Source: Athripsodes cinereus
Taxonomy: Eukaryota > Arthropoda > Insecta > Trichoptera > Leptoceridae
DNA length: 64,000 nt
Direction: 5' to 3'
NCBI GenBank assembly: GCA_947579605.1
Contig: OX388310.1
Span: forward strand, 5,456,001-5,520,000
Below the pieces are notes generated by a model. The model was given only the letters and a program-made list of their open reading frames with translations, made no database searches and had not been told where the DNA came from. The position numbers and the translations under genes were made by a program. This document shows, piece after piece, positions 12,128 through 24,699 of this stretch. Every line of letters starts with the position of its first letter. Within the stretch, counting starts at the first letter, position 1.

Positions 12128-12150
12128 TTCTCCGTCTGCGCCCCCTTTTT
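12128..12150 (-). promoter_or_regulatory. Polypurine tract next to the 3' LTR
   Basis: Minus strand reads AAAAAGGGGGCGCAGACGGA followed by GAA, directly abutting the TGCTACGC start of the 3' LTR in element polarity. A purine-rich run in this position primes plus-strand DNA synthesis in LTR retroelements. Confidence 0.8.
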
Positions 12151-15100
12151 GAAAATTTGAAGAGAAACGACAAATTTTCAAAAAGAACACAAAGTTAAAA
12201 AAGTAAAAAAAATGTTGAGAACCACTGGACAAGTTAATAATTGAGAACCACTGGTTATATACAAGAGATAGTACGTCCTCTTTGCTCCGCCTGTCTTGTC
12301 AAAGACACGCCCTCCTCATCCGTAAGTGACGCGACAGATCATTACATATAGAAAGGGACAACCCTGTGAATACTACATACATATCAAACAATAATTAAAT
12401 TTTCTTATAAATAAGCAACAATCCTATAGCCCAACATTTACTTATTTTAAACACTCGCGGTTACAGGCCATGCTGAAGGAATTTTGCGCACTATTTTCCC
12501 ACAGTTAAATTTCACTTCACTCATGTAACACTATATTATCTATAAGACAGGGCTCCTAAGCAAACATACTTAACTAATAACAACAATTACAACATTCAAC
12601 ATTATTTATAACATTTATAAATCAATTACCTTATTTTAATAACATGTACAATATATATCAATAAAGTTTACAATATATGTGTATGAGGTTTCTTAGCTAA
12701 TGGAATTTATACATACTAATAATTATAATAGAATCGGAGAGTTTATTTAAATTAGAATTATCCATCGACACAAGGGAAGTTGGTCTATAACCACCACGCA
12801 ACGCACAATGTACCGACACAAGAGTTCCGGCATTATTAGTTCGAGGCTTTACACAACATTAATATTACGAAGAATTTAATATACAAGTTAGAGATGTCTC
12901 ATTTTTTTCGTTTTTACCCATACGATGTGAAAGACACTCACAATTATGTATTACATACGTCATGTACTATAGACGAATCCTATAGCAAGACATTATAAGA
13001 ACAAAATAAATATTTACACAAAAGAGGATTTACATATATATATATACATGTGCATATGTGTATGTATACGAAAAACACAGGGTATGAAAACAACAACTTT
13101 AAACATTTTACAATACAACTTTATAAGAAACTCAGGATCGTTACTACGTTACAATATACGGTTCGTTCTACATTGGTGATAAAATTCTTTCTTTCAATTT
13201 CTCAATACACGTACGTTTCATTGATGGATTCATTTACTACGATCGACGACAAGTTAACATTTTAAACATGACAAACATATAAAACAAAAGTTACATACTT
13301 AAGAAGTTGGTTTACATCATTCTCGATTCCAGTTACATGTATCCGGCAAGGGAAAAGTAACATAAAGGAATTTAAATAAATATAAACAATTTTGTATAGA
13401 TGGAATTAGAGATACTACATTACGCTTCATTTTACCCATTAAGCTTAATAGCACTCGTATACAAGTGATTTCATGTACCATATACCATACAAAGATATTG
13501 GCAAAGCACAGAAAGAAATCATACATAATAAGGACATACATATACATATTAGAAAAACAATTTACACGCAGACATGACATAATGGTAAATCACGAAAACT
13601 GCAATCACATTTACAGTAACCGATATTCATTATTGGCGTCAAATCCTTCTACGCATATTACATAGACACAGCTCTCACACAGAGACAGATTTCTCCCATA
13701 GAGATAATCTCAGAGGATCGTCATCCTCACACATAGGCTTAATACATGACAAATACATTGAACAACTTTCGATCTTTGCTACACAATATACAAGTTACAA
13801 GTTCAATAAATTCTTTACATACATCATTATTCAAATTCAACATTTACTTCTTCATACAGGGCTCACCTTTCATAAACAGATTCATACATCATCTTTATTC
13901 ACTAACATACAATTAATTAAAATTATCCCATTGAATATCTGTAGCCAACATTCCACTACAGGTTTTATTCTGTGTCCTTCATAAGCCATTCCCGTTCAAT
14001 GTCAAAATGTTCTATCACATTTTCCAATGTATTCAAGCAACATAAACAAACTTTTACACAAAGTCACAAAAGTATTTAATTCAACAAGGATATACTACAT
14101 CCAAACATTTCCAATTACAATTCATAAGAGATTACTACGTGTCCTACGCGGAATTAAACGTCAAATAAACTCAAACTTCAAAATACATAATAGGCATGAA
14201 CGATTAGCAATCACATTGTCTATATTCATCAAAAAGAGCATTACGATTTATCTTTCACACATCCAGATAACATCGTCTCTATATTGATTATACAAAAAGG
14301 TCACAAAAAAAATATTTAAACACATCTCTCCTACCACGGCTTTACATATTACATAAACATAACTCATTTTTTCAAAGATCGTTCGCTAGTTTACCTTAAC
14401 GGAATAATTCACTAATCGGACTCAATTCTCAAATAAACAAGGCATAGGTTACTTCAATATATTACGATGATAATAAGCCGCAAAAGTCACATTATTACAT
14501 TTCAAGAAAATTAATTACTTCACAAAGATAACAAATTCCGAACACAAAGGGTTAATATTCAACAGCAAAAATTCTACATCGTTACATGGGTACTTCTTTA
14601 ATTTCCAAAAAAAATTTACAAAACATCATTCTACTATTTACGATAATGTCAAAATTTTCAACGATGGTCATCAAAGGGTTAACTGTTTCTTAACTAAATT
14701 CAAAAAATTCAGTTACAGTTCACTAATACTTGACATTAGAAAAAATTCAATTATTATTCACAAAGGGTTAACAAATTCGGTCATGTTTCACTAAGGGTTA
14801 ACTGTATTTATTTTTTAAATTTCGTGAACGGTCGTGAAGGTTTAACATTATTTGTTTCGATTTATTTTTAACTTTAACTTTCTTAAAACAAAAATATTTA
14901 TATAATATTATTCATCATTATTATTTCGTCACATCACTACGTACGCACATTTATATTCTTATCAAAACTCTACTACGCATAATTTTACACAACAACGCTC
15001 ATTTAATATTATTTCTCCAAGAGTTCAATAAAGATTTTTATTCCAAATACAACATTTTATTGATTCAAAAAATTTAATTCAATTTAATATTTAACATCGA

Positions 15101-15781
15101 TTTTTACTCTCATCGTTTGAAAATGAATCTACTATTAAAATGACATTACAACAAAATTCTGTTTACCGGCAAAGTTTTTTGTACACTTTGGTTTACTATA
15201 CCAATAACACTATGGGTATAATATACATTATATTATTTCGTTTCATTCAAATAACATTTCATTTTACCAGCACTCTGGGCTTCCGTTTCGCGCGTGAATA
15301 TTTTTATTACATTGTTGCGGTAGGTCTGTATGATGTCTCCTTCTCTCGCGACGTATAGGTATGTACCTATTATACGTTGTATAGATATGTATACTACCAT
15401 TCGCACACCGCTCGCTTCTCGCGATGTATTACTACGGCATAACATTATATCTATCCGTACGGCGTTCGATATTATAGATACACACCATATCTTCGTTATA
15501 TTATGTAGGTCGGTTTTACGATGTTTTGTTTACGGCCTATAACGAAACATTACGACGGAATACTTTCACGATACAATTCCTTCTATGCAGCATCGATATT
15601 TTACTCCACATTATTAAATTTCTCACGACAACCGTTTGCGCTATATACCAATACATTTATTTTTTTAAATACGAACATTTAAATTATTTATTTTACGATT
15701 CCTGTTTCATTTTTAAAAATGTTTTCGCATATATACACACATTAAAATCATTACATTTTCAATTAGTATCAATACACATTA
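12151..15781. other. Non-coding internal region of the LTR element
   Basis: About 3.6 kb without a supportable gene on either strand. The plus strand is visibly poor in G (rich in A, C and T), so the element's sense strand is poor in C. Confidence 0.6.
14520..14850 (-). repeat. Array of CAAAGGGTTAAC-type motifs inside the LTR element
   Basis: Plus-strand motifs of the form CAAAGGGTTAA(C) or CTAAGGGTTAAC start near 14545, 14672, 14761 and 14791, with related sequence at 14521 and 14836. They are irregularly spaced and lie in the non-coding internal region of the retroelement. Confidence 0.6.
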
Positions 15782-16042
15782 TTACACATTGTTAGACACG
15801 GATGTACAAGGTGGTTCCATATCAAGAGATATTTGAGCATCCATACGCGATTGTGGAGCAACTTGTTCGAATTCTACTTCCAGATTTTGTTTGTTATATT
15901 CTAACGCTTGTCTTCTCAAACTAGGAATTGAGCGTTTCGGTATTACTCCTCTTTCAGATAAAGCTTCCTTTAGTGTAGCACCGTTAGCTTTGTCTACATT
16001 GGGAATTGGACCCAAAAATAACAATGGTTCAAATCGAGACAT
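15782..16042 (-). CDS. Short ORF in the element's gag position, 86 aa, unrecognised
   Basis: This is the only ORF of the internal region in the right place and strand for gag. Its ATG is about 830 nt downstream of the 5' LTR. The product is soluble and charged, with no signal peptide or membrane segment. Its middle part (ATLKEALSERGVIPKRSIPS, then LRRQALEYNKQN) has the Leu/Lys/Arg spacing of a small helix-turn-helix or SAP-like fold, but I cannot assign it. It ends at a stop and is followed by AT-rich non-coding sequence, so it is either the remnant of a gag start or a small conserved ORF kept by the element. Confidence 0.4.
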   Translation of the reverse strand: MSRFEPLLFLGPIPNVDKANGATLKEALSERGVIPKRSIPSLRRQALEYNKQNLEVEFEQVAPQSRMDAQISLDMEPPCTSVSNNV

Positions 16043-16851
16043 TATTATAAAGAAAGTATGACAAGGTTCTAAAACTTTATATGCTCAAAAAAAACTTTTA
16101 AGTTACACACGAAAATTTATCTTTGAATGACAAAGGTTCAAGAGATATTTGGTTGTGCTAACAATGTTAATGTATTCCGACGCTTCGATGTTTTATTTTA
16201 TGTTTTATAATTAAATAAAATTATTTTCACACTCTCCTACGCTTTTCTATTCTTACAACTAATTTCTTAAACGTATCTTTCGACACTAGGGAGGGACTCG
16301 GTGCTCTGGTAGACAAAAGAAGTTTATCGCCACCACCCAATTCGGACTAATTCTGATTACACAATGAGTAATCAATCGTTAACAAAACAAAATTCAGATC
16401 ACGAGATCTATTTAATAAATAATTAAAATTTCTTACGATTATTTAATCGCGCACAGTTTGAGAAAGTGCGTACTTCCCAACTATACTTTGTTTATACTTC
16501 GTATCTACGGAAATTCCCGTGCGATACGTAATACATTTAATATTTCGCGGGAAACTTGTGTTCCCACCGAATTTTAACAAAAGTCGGTTTTCACACTACG
16601 CGATATTCCAACCAGTCGCGCGGCGATTTACTCGTGAGATTTAACAGTTATCACTTCACACACATATTTGTATTACACATGATTGCTACAAGACATATCA
16701 ATTGTACATAAAATTTATCACAAATGGCATTAAAAGCAACATGTAAACCCAAGCGTAGTCATGACACAGATTTTTTCAAGTTTGTAATTATTCAAATTAC
16801 TGTATATCCTGGAAACGAAATCAAAATTTACTCGTCTCCTTTTTTGATATT

Positions 16852-16869
16852 ATCCCGGACGAGCCCCCA
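16852..16869 (-). promoter_or_regulatory. Primer-binding site complementary to tRNA-Pro
   Basis: On the minus strand TGGGGGCTCGTCCGGGAT starts three bases (ATT) after the end of the 5' LTR. These 18 bases match the complement of the 3' end of eukaryotic tRNA-Pro (...CGAGCCCCCA). The same primer is used by murine leukaemia virus and HTLV. That fixes the polarity of the element. Confidence 0.9.
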
Positions 16870-16872
16870 AAT

Positions 16873-19251
16873 TGCTACGCTTTTACTACGTAACAAGTAA
16901 TTATGTAATATAGAAAGCAAAATTAAAAGAATGAGTACAGTTTCAAACTGAACTGCGAGAAACAAAATACCTATTCTCCAAAATAGTACTGTTATATATA
17001 GATCTCTAGGTATATGCTCGTTAATTTAGTCTAGGGGTCTTTTGAAGTAAAGTGTCTATACTCGTTGTTTATGTCTAGGGGTTTCTTACAAGTGTATAGG
17101 GCCCTTTACTTGGCTCTGGGCGAGAGAGGCCTCTGTGTCATGCTTACCCTTAAGTCCACAAGATGTCCGGTTACCAGGAACTCCTTACTATGTCACTTCC
17201 TTCAGTATACCAGTTGTAACATATTGAATAAACTCATCTCATTACGTATCAAAGCAAAACTATAGATATATCCATGTAAACAAACCAAATTATATATCAT
17301 GTGAAACAAAGATTAGCAAAAGTACATCATATCTTTCCAAGAAGGTGGATATTTTATTTATATCAATGGAGCCATTCCTTTAGCACTTTGATGCCTTCAT
17401 AGTGGGATAATAGGGTCATCCATCCTTTGGTTGGTCAAGGAATCGAACCTTGGTGACATAACTACTCCAAGTATAAACTAGGTTATTGTATGATTACATA
17501 CCAGGAGGCGAAGAGATGTACTTTAGCATGATTAAAGTATTGAAGCTACTTGTAGGTATATAAAATGGATTTCAACAGAAAGATAAATTATGGTAAATGA
17601 TTCACATTTATTGTGTATATCTATACAACATAACAAAACAGATACTCCCAAAGTAAACTTGTAAGGAATAATATCCCGTACAATATGCAAAATTATGAAA
17701 GCACTGCAGAATTAGTATTGATATATTTTAAAACATACATGGGTGATTATCGAATAAACCAACCTCGGTATTATATATCAAAATCAATACCTGGTTTACC
17801 ATATGATCTAAAAATAATTAAATTGAACCATTCATTCTTCATTCAATCTCAAGATCTTAAATTAATACACAAAGGAAAGTAATATATAAATAGTTCTATG
17901 ATAATATGAACTCAGTTATGGATAAAATATCATATTATACAATATACAATAATATAATAGTCACTTACAGATGGAGAGGCGAACCGATGTTGAATAACAC
18001 CAAGCCGAGTGTATTACTGATGAAGAATGGAGTGTACTTTGACGGCAGAGACCAGAATCGTGAAAGAAACATACTCTAATGTCTCTATGGAGATCGCTGG
18101 TCGTACCAAGAACGCACTGGTGTGGGGTTGGTGTCAGAACCTGGTAGATTCTGTCCTCAGGACGGAAGAGATCACTACTCCTCAAGAGGTATGAGAAATC
18201 TTATACGTTCCTACACTATCCACGGTGTAAAAGACAGGAGACGCCTCTATTTCAATAGTCCTTCCAAGAATACGCAGCTAGTCATTCAATCACTCTTATA
18301 ACAAAGGCCAAGACCGGAAAAGTTAAGAGAGGATTTCCAAGTTCACTTGGGAAAGAGAGTTACATCGGTAGATCGCCGATACGCAGTACTCAGGCTACCC
18401 GAGAAGAAGTGGTACCCGTTGCAGAAATAGGAACACATTCTTAATTTTAAATAAATTTGTACTACTGAGCCAGTAGTAAGAACAGTTTATGTGATTTTTA
18501 TGATCCACATCATTGAACATTTGTTCAGATATAATGAATAATAACACTTCACACGGTTAAGTGGGATGGCGGGAAACAACAGAACCACGCCCAAACGAAC
18601 ATATACTACAGTACTCAAAACTTCCAAATGTTATCATTATAAAATCACAAGAATCGTAATATATAACACAAAGGGAATATAAGCGTGTTCATAACATTAT
18701 TCTGTCTATCGATTATTATTGATTATTAATCATTATTATTGTACATTGAAGATGGCGGTAAAATTGGTCGCACACGTAACAACACAAACAGATTTCAATA
18801 GTACATTATTACACGACACACAATAAGAATCATTTCGTGTAACGCCGGAGTATAACAAGATTGTTCATTACACTATTAAGGTGATCGACACTAATTAACT
18901 ATGAATAATATTATTATCTTGTCGTAATTACTTCGATGGCTGTCCGCGGCCAAAGCAGAGTGAGGACTGGCCACACTCTCTACGTCTGGACTAACCCATG
19001 GTAAAGGGGGAACTGTTTCGTCATAACGAACTTCGAAAAAACGTTAGAAAAAAGAACATCCGATGGACATCACGTGTTATTGGTGATGAGTGAAACATTC
19101 GTCTCAAGCCGAAGGTATCCGAGAATAACCGACAAGGTGTAGAGAATACAATATTATTATTATTATCGAGTGACGAAAAATGACAAATACTAATTATAGG
19201 TACAGTAGCGAATATGAACATATTACGCGTGGAATATTTTAATGCGTAGCA
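16873..19251 (-). repeat. 5' LTR (2,379 bp) of the LTR retroelement
   Basis: Begins TGCTACGC and ends GCGTAGCA on the plus strand, a perfect 8-bp terminal inverted repeat with TG...CA ends. It is the 5' LTR because the primer-binding site lies immediately downstream on the minus strand. At over 2 kb it is long for an insect LTR. It contains the short ORFs expected by chance but no clear gene. I did not fix a TATA box or poly(A) signal. Confidence 0.93.
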
Positions 19252-19619
19252 TACTGTGTACAGAATAAGTTATTTATATAAATAAATTTGAGTTGACCAT
19301 GTACCTATATTCCCCCATAACTTGGGAACTGCTGAACCGAATTGACTGATTCTTTTTTTTGTTGTATTTGTAATTATCAAGAGACGGAATTTTCGGAAAA
19401 CCCAACGGAAAAGTCGGAAATTTGGATTATATTTTTGTATGAAAGTGACGTTTGTATGACAGTTCTGCTGTCACGTGTAGCCATAATGAAATATTTTATG
19501 AAATTCACTCAGGCGACGCCAGGAAGGAACATTTAGTTTTTAATAATTTACAAATTATAATATACTAGCTGGCCCGGCGAACTTCGTACCGCCTAAGAAT
19601 CAATGAACGATTTCATACA

Positions 19620-19795
19620 TACATCTTCTTCCCCTTGTCCTAGTTCGGTCGGGGGCCCATTGCCCCTAAGTATCTAACTATATTAAAGAGATAACTATCC
19701 ACCGCTGCTTCCAGGACCTCTGGCCACTCCAAACCAAACCTTTCAACACATGTTCGACACCTGCCCTATCTTCTGCCCTCTCCCACTGACTTTAT
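19620..19795 (-). repeat. Fragment of the same LINE as 7085-7445
   Basis: Minus strand matches the 3' part at 7370-7445: CAGGTGTCGAAC, GGAGTGGCCAGAGGTCCTGG and GGGCCCCCGACC. It lies inside the Helitron 19565-21805. Confidence 0.65.
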
Positions 19796-19891
19796 GAATG
19801 ATTAATATTATTAATCTCTTTACAAACTCCCGTAATTGTCAAAGTGTGTCATCGAAGGTATAGTGTAAAAAAATATACCTAATTCATTTGG

Positions 19892-20246
19892 AACTTTCGC
19901 AGTTTAGCGGCCCCACCCGTTGTCGAGTCCTTTTTTCCATAGAAAAAGTAATATTTTCGAAACTTGAGGAAATTGTTGCCATATGGTGAATTATTTTTTG
20001 GTCACCAAATTTTTGGAAAATTCTTTTATAGGAAAAAAAATTCGCAACTATGAAACTTGAGCGGCCCCACCCGTTGTCGAGTAATATGTACGGAATTTTA
20101 GGAAATTAATTTTCAAAGTGGATTTTTTGCCGGCAAATTAAAATAATTCTACATATGGCAACAATTTCCTCAAGTTTCAAAAATATTACCTTTTCTATGG
20201 AAAAAAAGTACTCGACAACGGGTGGGGCCGCTAAACTGCGAATGTT
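19892..20246. repeat. Palindromic MITE with about 110-bp inverted arms
   Basis: Arms 19892-20000 and 20138-20246 pair through TTCGCAGTTTAGCGGCCCCA, CCGTTGTCGAG and GAGGAAATTGTTGCCATATG. A third copy of the CGGCCCCACCCGTTGTCGAG block lies in the loop at 20054-20073. Confidence 0.75.
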
Positions 20247-20254
20247 ACATTAAT

Positions 20255-20487
20255 TTTTTTTTACATAGACAATTCACACACATCGAGCTAGTCCCAAACT
20301 TAGATGAATCTTGAATATGGGTACTAACGCGACGATACCCACATATACAATGCACTATATACATATATATGTAACACCCAGACCCAGGACAATTTGAAAA
20401 AGGTCATTCTTCACTTTGCCCTGTCCGGGAATCGAACCCGGGACCTCGTGACTCAAAGGAAAGAGCTCCGCGCCACACCGGCCGACA
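20255..20487 (-). repeat. tRNA-derived SINE
   Basis: Minus strand has a tRNA-like head: GCCGGTGTGGCGCGGAGCTC, then GGTCCCGGGTTCGATTCCCG as B box. It is followed by a lepidopteran SINE body with GTATCGTCGCGTTAGTACCC and GGGACTAGCTCGATGTGTGT, and an A-rich end. It is nested in the Helitron. Confidence 0.82.
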
Positions 20488-21045
20488 TGAACAATTTATG
20501 TTGAACAATTATACTTAACTGAGATTTGTTTATAAATTATCTGCAGTACGTAATATAATTATGTAGGTACTATTTTTTTTTCAGGTAGATTTTACCTATT
20601 CATTTAAAATTTATAAAAATTCTTTCCATGATTTTTTAAAAATTGAAATATCAGAACTACAGATGTTAATTTGTATGGATAACGTTTTTTATTTGAGAAT
20701 GTATAGAAAAATTATCATATAAATAGTCCAATCTATAAAAAAAACTTCATTGTTGATTTTGTATAATTCTCCATATTGCATTTTTAGTTGAAATTAAAAA
20801 TGTATGGCGTAAATAATTTTCTTCGTAATTTTTCTTCTCTGTCTGCAAATTTCACTACACAATGTTGCATCAGAACTACCTACATGAACACATTCTTATT
20901 TTCATCTTTAATAGCACAATTTTTGGTTCAATAATAATTTTCCATCTGCAAAAATAAAATACAATTTCAAATATAATCTGTGCACGTCCACATTTATGTG
21001 ACAGAAGATCCATCGATACATAAATATTAGTCGAATAAGTCGATA

Positions 21046-21453
21046 GTTACATGGCAATAGGTTGTATCTCGCATTTTTTGCGTTTTCAAGTTTGTTCCAT
21101 AAAATGCTCAAAATAGTGTAATATTTGATGTGGCAAAAGGATATGTCTCTTTATAGTCAGAATAAAGAGAGAAAAGACGTAACTTATTGACATGTAGAAA
21201 GATTGTTTGCATCAACATGGCAAAAAAACTCAAATATTTTTAAACTGCAAGAAATTATTTAGTGAATGTTACATACATCTTGTAGAAGAAATTATTAAGA
21301 GAATGTTACATCTATCTTGTAGAAATAATAATTACCTTCATTTTGATATATAATGCTCGAAATTTGGCTGAAATATCTCTTTTGCAAACTTTGTTTTTGC
21401 TCTCCTATAAAATTATGTTTTAGTGAGATACAACCTATTGCCATGTAACTAAA
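21046..21453. repeat. MITE-like element with 25-bp inverted ends
   Basis: Ends read AGTTACATGGCAATAGGTTG plus TATCTC in opposite orientation at 21046 and 21453. A second, direct duplication flanks this area: GTATGGCGTAAATAATTTTC occurs at about 20801 and 21625. Confidence 0.65.
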
Positions 21454-21909
21454 GAATTATAGTAAACAAATATTAGTAGGTACACATTTCGTTCATATTA
21501 GTTATAGTAATTTGGTTCTTAATATAGCAGAACCTACGGATTATTTTAGCACAATGCAACAGGCGACGTGGGGGCGCTAATAGCGTATGGACTCTCCATA
21601 TTGTTTTTATTTTTGAAATTAAAAATGTATGGCGTAAATAATTTTCTTCATATTTTTTCTTCCCGTGAATTTGTAAGATGTTTTAATAGCCTATAGTTTA
21701 TTCCGGGCGGAGAAGAATCCAACAAATCAAAGATCATTCAAATCGGTACAGCCATTCTTGAGTTATAAGTGTTGTAACACACACGTCTTCCTTTTATATA
21801 TTAGATTTATTTGATGACTTTTTTTATCTCTCCTTTAATCATACAATTAATATACAGAGGGCGAGTTTGTCACTGGGGCAAGATTTCATCCAACTTACCC
21901 AATTTCCTG

Positions 21910-24360
21910 AAGCGTTTACAAAAACAATATTTATGTATGGAAAAGAGGAGTGAATAATATGTAGAAAAAGGGATTAGGACACTGTTTCTAAATTTTGAGT
22001 GAAAAAATGGTCCTCGACCGCTCTCTTTTAAGCGTGAAGAGTGGGGTGCAACCTTATTACGGTGATAAGAAATGATTTATAACTACAATCAAAGTCTCTT
22101 TTGATGTGGTTAATTTCAAATGTCATCTAAGTATGTGTGTTTTCAGAAAATTTTGAAATAAGTTTGCTCCTTCACAAAATACCTGTCTCTTGTCATCAAA
22201 ATAAAATAAGAATTTCACTCTATTTCGAAAATATTTGAAAATTTTGGAAAAAACGGATTTTCGTACAACCTAATATATTTGCATTTTGCATTGAGTGGCA
22301 AAGTGGCTTAGTTCACCCAATCTTAATGCCTTTTTTGTGGCGTTGATGAGATAACCTGTATTTTATAACACAACATAGTTCATTGGCTTCCATTTGTGAA
22401 AAATGTCGTGATCTGTTTTTAGGTTAATATGTATATTATCGTAGTTCTAAAACACAAAACAATCACAGGGATGGGCAGTTTTACACCATTTACGATCTAC
22501 AACAATGCAATTGGACGACGACAAGCGATCGAATCGTAAGCAAAGAAATATTATAAGTAATTTTTTGTAGGAAACTAATTACTAAGGTATATACTGTTTA
22601 TAAGTCGATGAATGGGCCTTGCGTGTTTTTCGCTAATTTCTCATATTTTCTAAGTGCCAAACGTAAGCACGAAGACAGATGTTGTCAGTAAGCCGATATT
22701 TTGACTGAATTGTTTGTACATATTTCAGAAAAAAATATTTCAGAAAAAAAGCAAATTCAAACAAAACGGTGAGCCAAAGAAAGAAGTTCATTGCGGTGCA
22801 ATTTGTATTAGATTTGGGTATTTTTGTTGAGTTAAAGAGACCAAAATTTGGTATTTGTTGTTAAGCTTTGAGGTGAATGTCTGAAATGATCTGCATCATC
22901 GCGATTTCAAGAAAAAAACAAGCTAGTTTCAAAGGTACATATTTGATATTTCAAAAAGACTTTTGTTGAGGAAGATAATCTTTGTTCTCTTAAGGTTATA
23001 TATTATTTTTTTTTTAAATAATAAAGTCTCTATAATTTTTTTTCCTGATTAGGTACTTTTATTTTTGCAGTACATATAATTAACTTTTTTAGGTAATTTT
23101 TGAAAATTTTGCGCGTGGTCAGCCCTAAGACCGCTTGCAATTGACTGCTCGACCACAATCGACTGTTTGTCTCTCTTTGAACTATCATATAGGAAAATAC
23201 TTATAATATTATAATAAGGTTTCATGAAATAAGGAAAATTGCTGGAAATAAGTGAATGTAGTGAGCTGGATAAGGACAGAAAGAAGGAAAGAAAAAATCG
23301 TGTTACAAAAACTGAAAAAAAAATGATACTTTTCAATATTTATGTGTAGGTAAGAAGGTTATATAATTATTTTTTAATTACGTATCCGGAAGAATTTGAA
23401 AACTTTTGCGTTATAACCAAAATCTAACGATGCGGTACGATATTTTATATTATCTTGTTATTTTGTCCTTAATCAAAACAACATCAATCTTGACGAAATT
23501 TAAATTAAGTATCGATTTTCATTTCGATGTAAAGACCTAAGATTATTATATAGAAACACTTTAAAGTTTCTCCTTCAGACGGGTCAAAGTATAAAATATA
23601 GGTTCCTACTTACAATTTGTGGATTTCTAGGGCAGGTAATTTGTGCTTAAATGGGTTTTTAAATTAAACGTATTTTTTTTAAAATACTGGCGTTACTTAC
23701 ATAATCGTATATACCGTTATACTATAAATATTTTTATCATAAGTACATACATAGCTTAGGAACCAATATTCTTTTTAAAAATACCATGGAACGTGGTCCA
23801 AAATTAATTCGAATTTTACCGCCTACTGCCTCGGGAAATTTGAAACATTTTTATTTTATATTATATTCTTTGAACAAGACAGATATAAATATACATACAT
23901 GTAAGCGACTGTGTTTAGGTGTTGTGGGTGTTTTTTGTACTATTTTGAATATTTTAGATGTTTACATTTTCCTTTGATCCTATTTTATTTCAAGAGTTTA
24001 TTTCATTTCTATTTGTTTGACTTTTTTGTTTCCAATTTCTATTTCGGATCACACATCCTCCAATTACCTTCAGACTCTCTCCCTGTCACTCGAACAACTT
24101 AACCCTGCCTCAGGCTTTAGAGACATTCTTGGGATTTTTTTGTATTTACTTTTTACATTGTTGCTGTAGGTATGTACTTTACCTTCATTTTTCAGTCGAT
24201 TAAGCCCTTAAATGTTATTTGAACTGAAAGTTTTCTGAAATTTTGGACTATGACGTCGTGAGAAACTTTAAAAGAATCCAAAAATATTTTTCAATAAATG
24301 ATCACAATAACTGCGATTTGCATAATATGTATAAAATATTTTTGAGATTTTTTTTTTATT
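21910..24360. other. AT-rich intronic stretch, nothing recognised
   Basis: Only short chance ORFs. A slightly GC-richer patch at 23110-23170 has no recognisable feature. Confidence 0.5.
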
Positions 24361-24364
24361 ATAA

Positions 24365-24520
24365 TGAATTCACCATCATCATCGCCCTCAATGTTCCTCT
24401 CGGGAGCAGCTCTTCGTACGACATTCCTTGCGCTCTGATGTCGTTGTCATAGGAACGGTGTATTGTGAAAGCGAGACGGCCGGCCTGACCAAACCCTCGT
24501 GGACCGAACCCTTTTGGCCA
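24365..24520 (+). repeat. Interspersed repeat family 'CGCCCTCAATG', copy 2
   Basis: CATCGCCCTCAATGTTCCTC, GGAACGGTGTATTGTGAAAG and GCGAGACGGCCGGCCTGACC, aligning with the 5' and 3' parts of copy 1. Confidence 0.68.
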
Positions 24521-24699
24521 ACTATCATTGGGTATTTTCAGAACAAGAACAAGTCAGGACCATTGTCTTTCCTGTATCACGGAGATTACAGATCAGTGAC
24601 GGGTGCTTCGGCGCACAGCATTATTTGTGACATGTTCATACCATTTTACAATGAAAATCTTCCGAGGACACTTGTATTATTAATTGAATAGTGAAGCTA

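Larger units (their letters stand above)
9743..19251 (-). mobile_element. Complete LTR retroelement lacking gag-pol (LARD-like), 9.5 kb
   Basis: Two near-identical direct repeats of about 2.38 kb flank a 4,745-bp internal region. The element is bounded by TGCTACGC...GCGTAGCA termini and by a TACT target duplication (9739-9742 and 19252-19255). A primer-binding site next to the right LTR and a polypurine tract next to the left LTR show it reads right to left. The internal region has no long ORF in either strand and no recognisable protease, RT, RNase H or integrase, so it must have been mobilised in trans. By eye the two LTRs differ by about five substitutions and one six-base change in an ATT microsatellite, so the insertion is recent. 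It sits in a dpr intron in the same orientation as the gene. Confidence 0.93.
19565..21805 (-). mobile_element. Helitron, non-autonomous, with nested inserts
   Basis: On the minus strand it starts A|TCTAATATATAAAAGG (21805) and ends GGGCCAGCTAG|T (19565), with a GGCG...CGCC hairpin about ten bases before CTAG. These are the TC start, CTAG end and A/T insertion site of Helitrons. The 2.2 kb encloses a LINE scrap (19620), a palindromic MITE (19892), a SINE (20255) and another MITE (21046). No Rep/helicase ORF is visible. Confidence 0.75.

Noticed and set aside
20400..20487. tRNA gene on the minus strand
   Set aside because: Good B box and tRNA-like head, but it runs into a SINE body and an A-rich end with no sensible anticodon arm.
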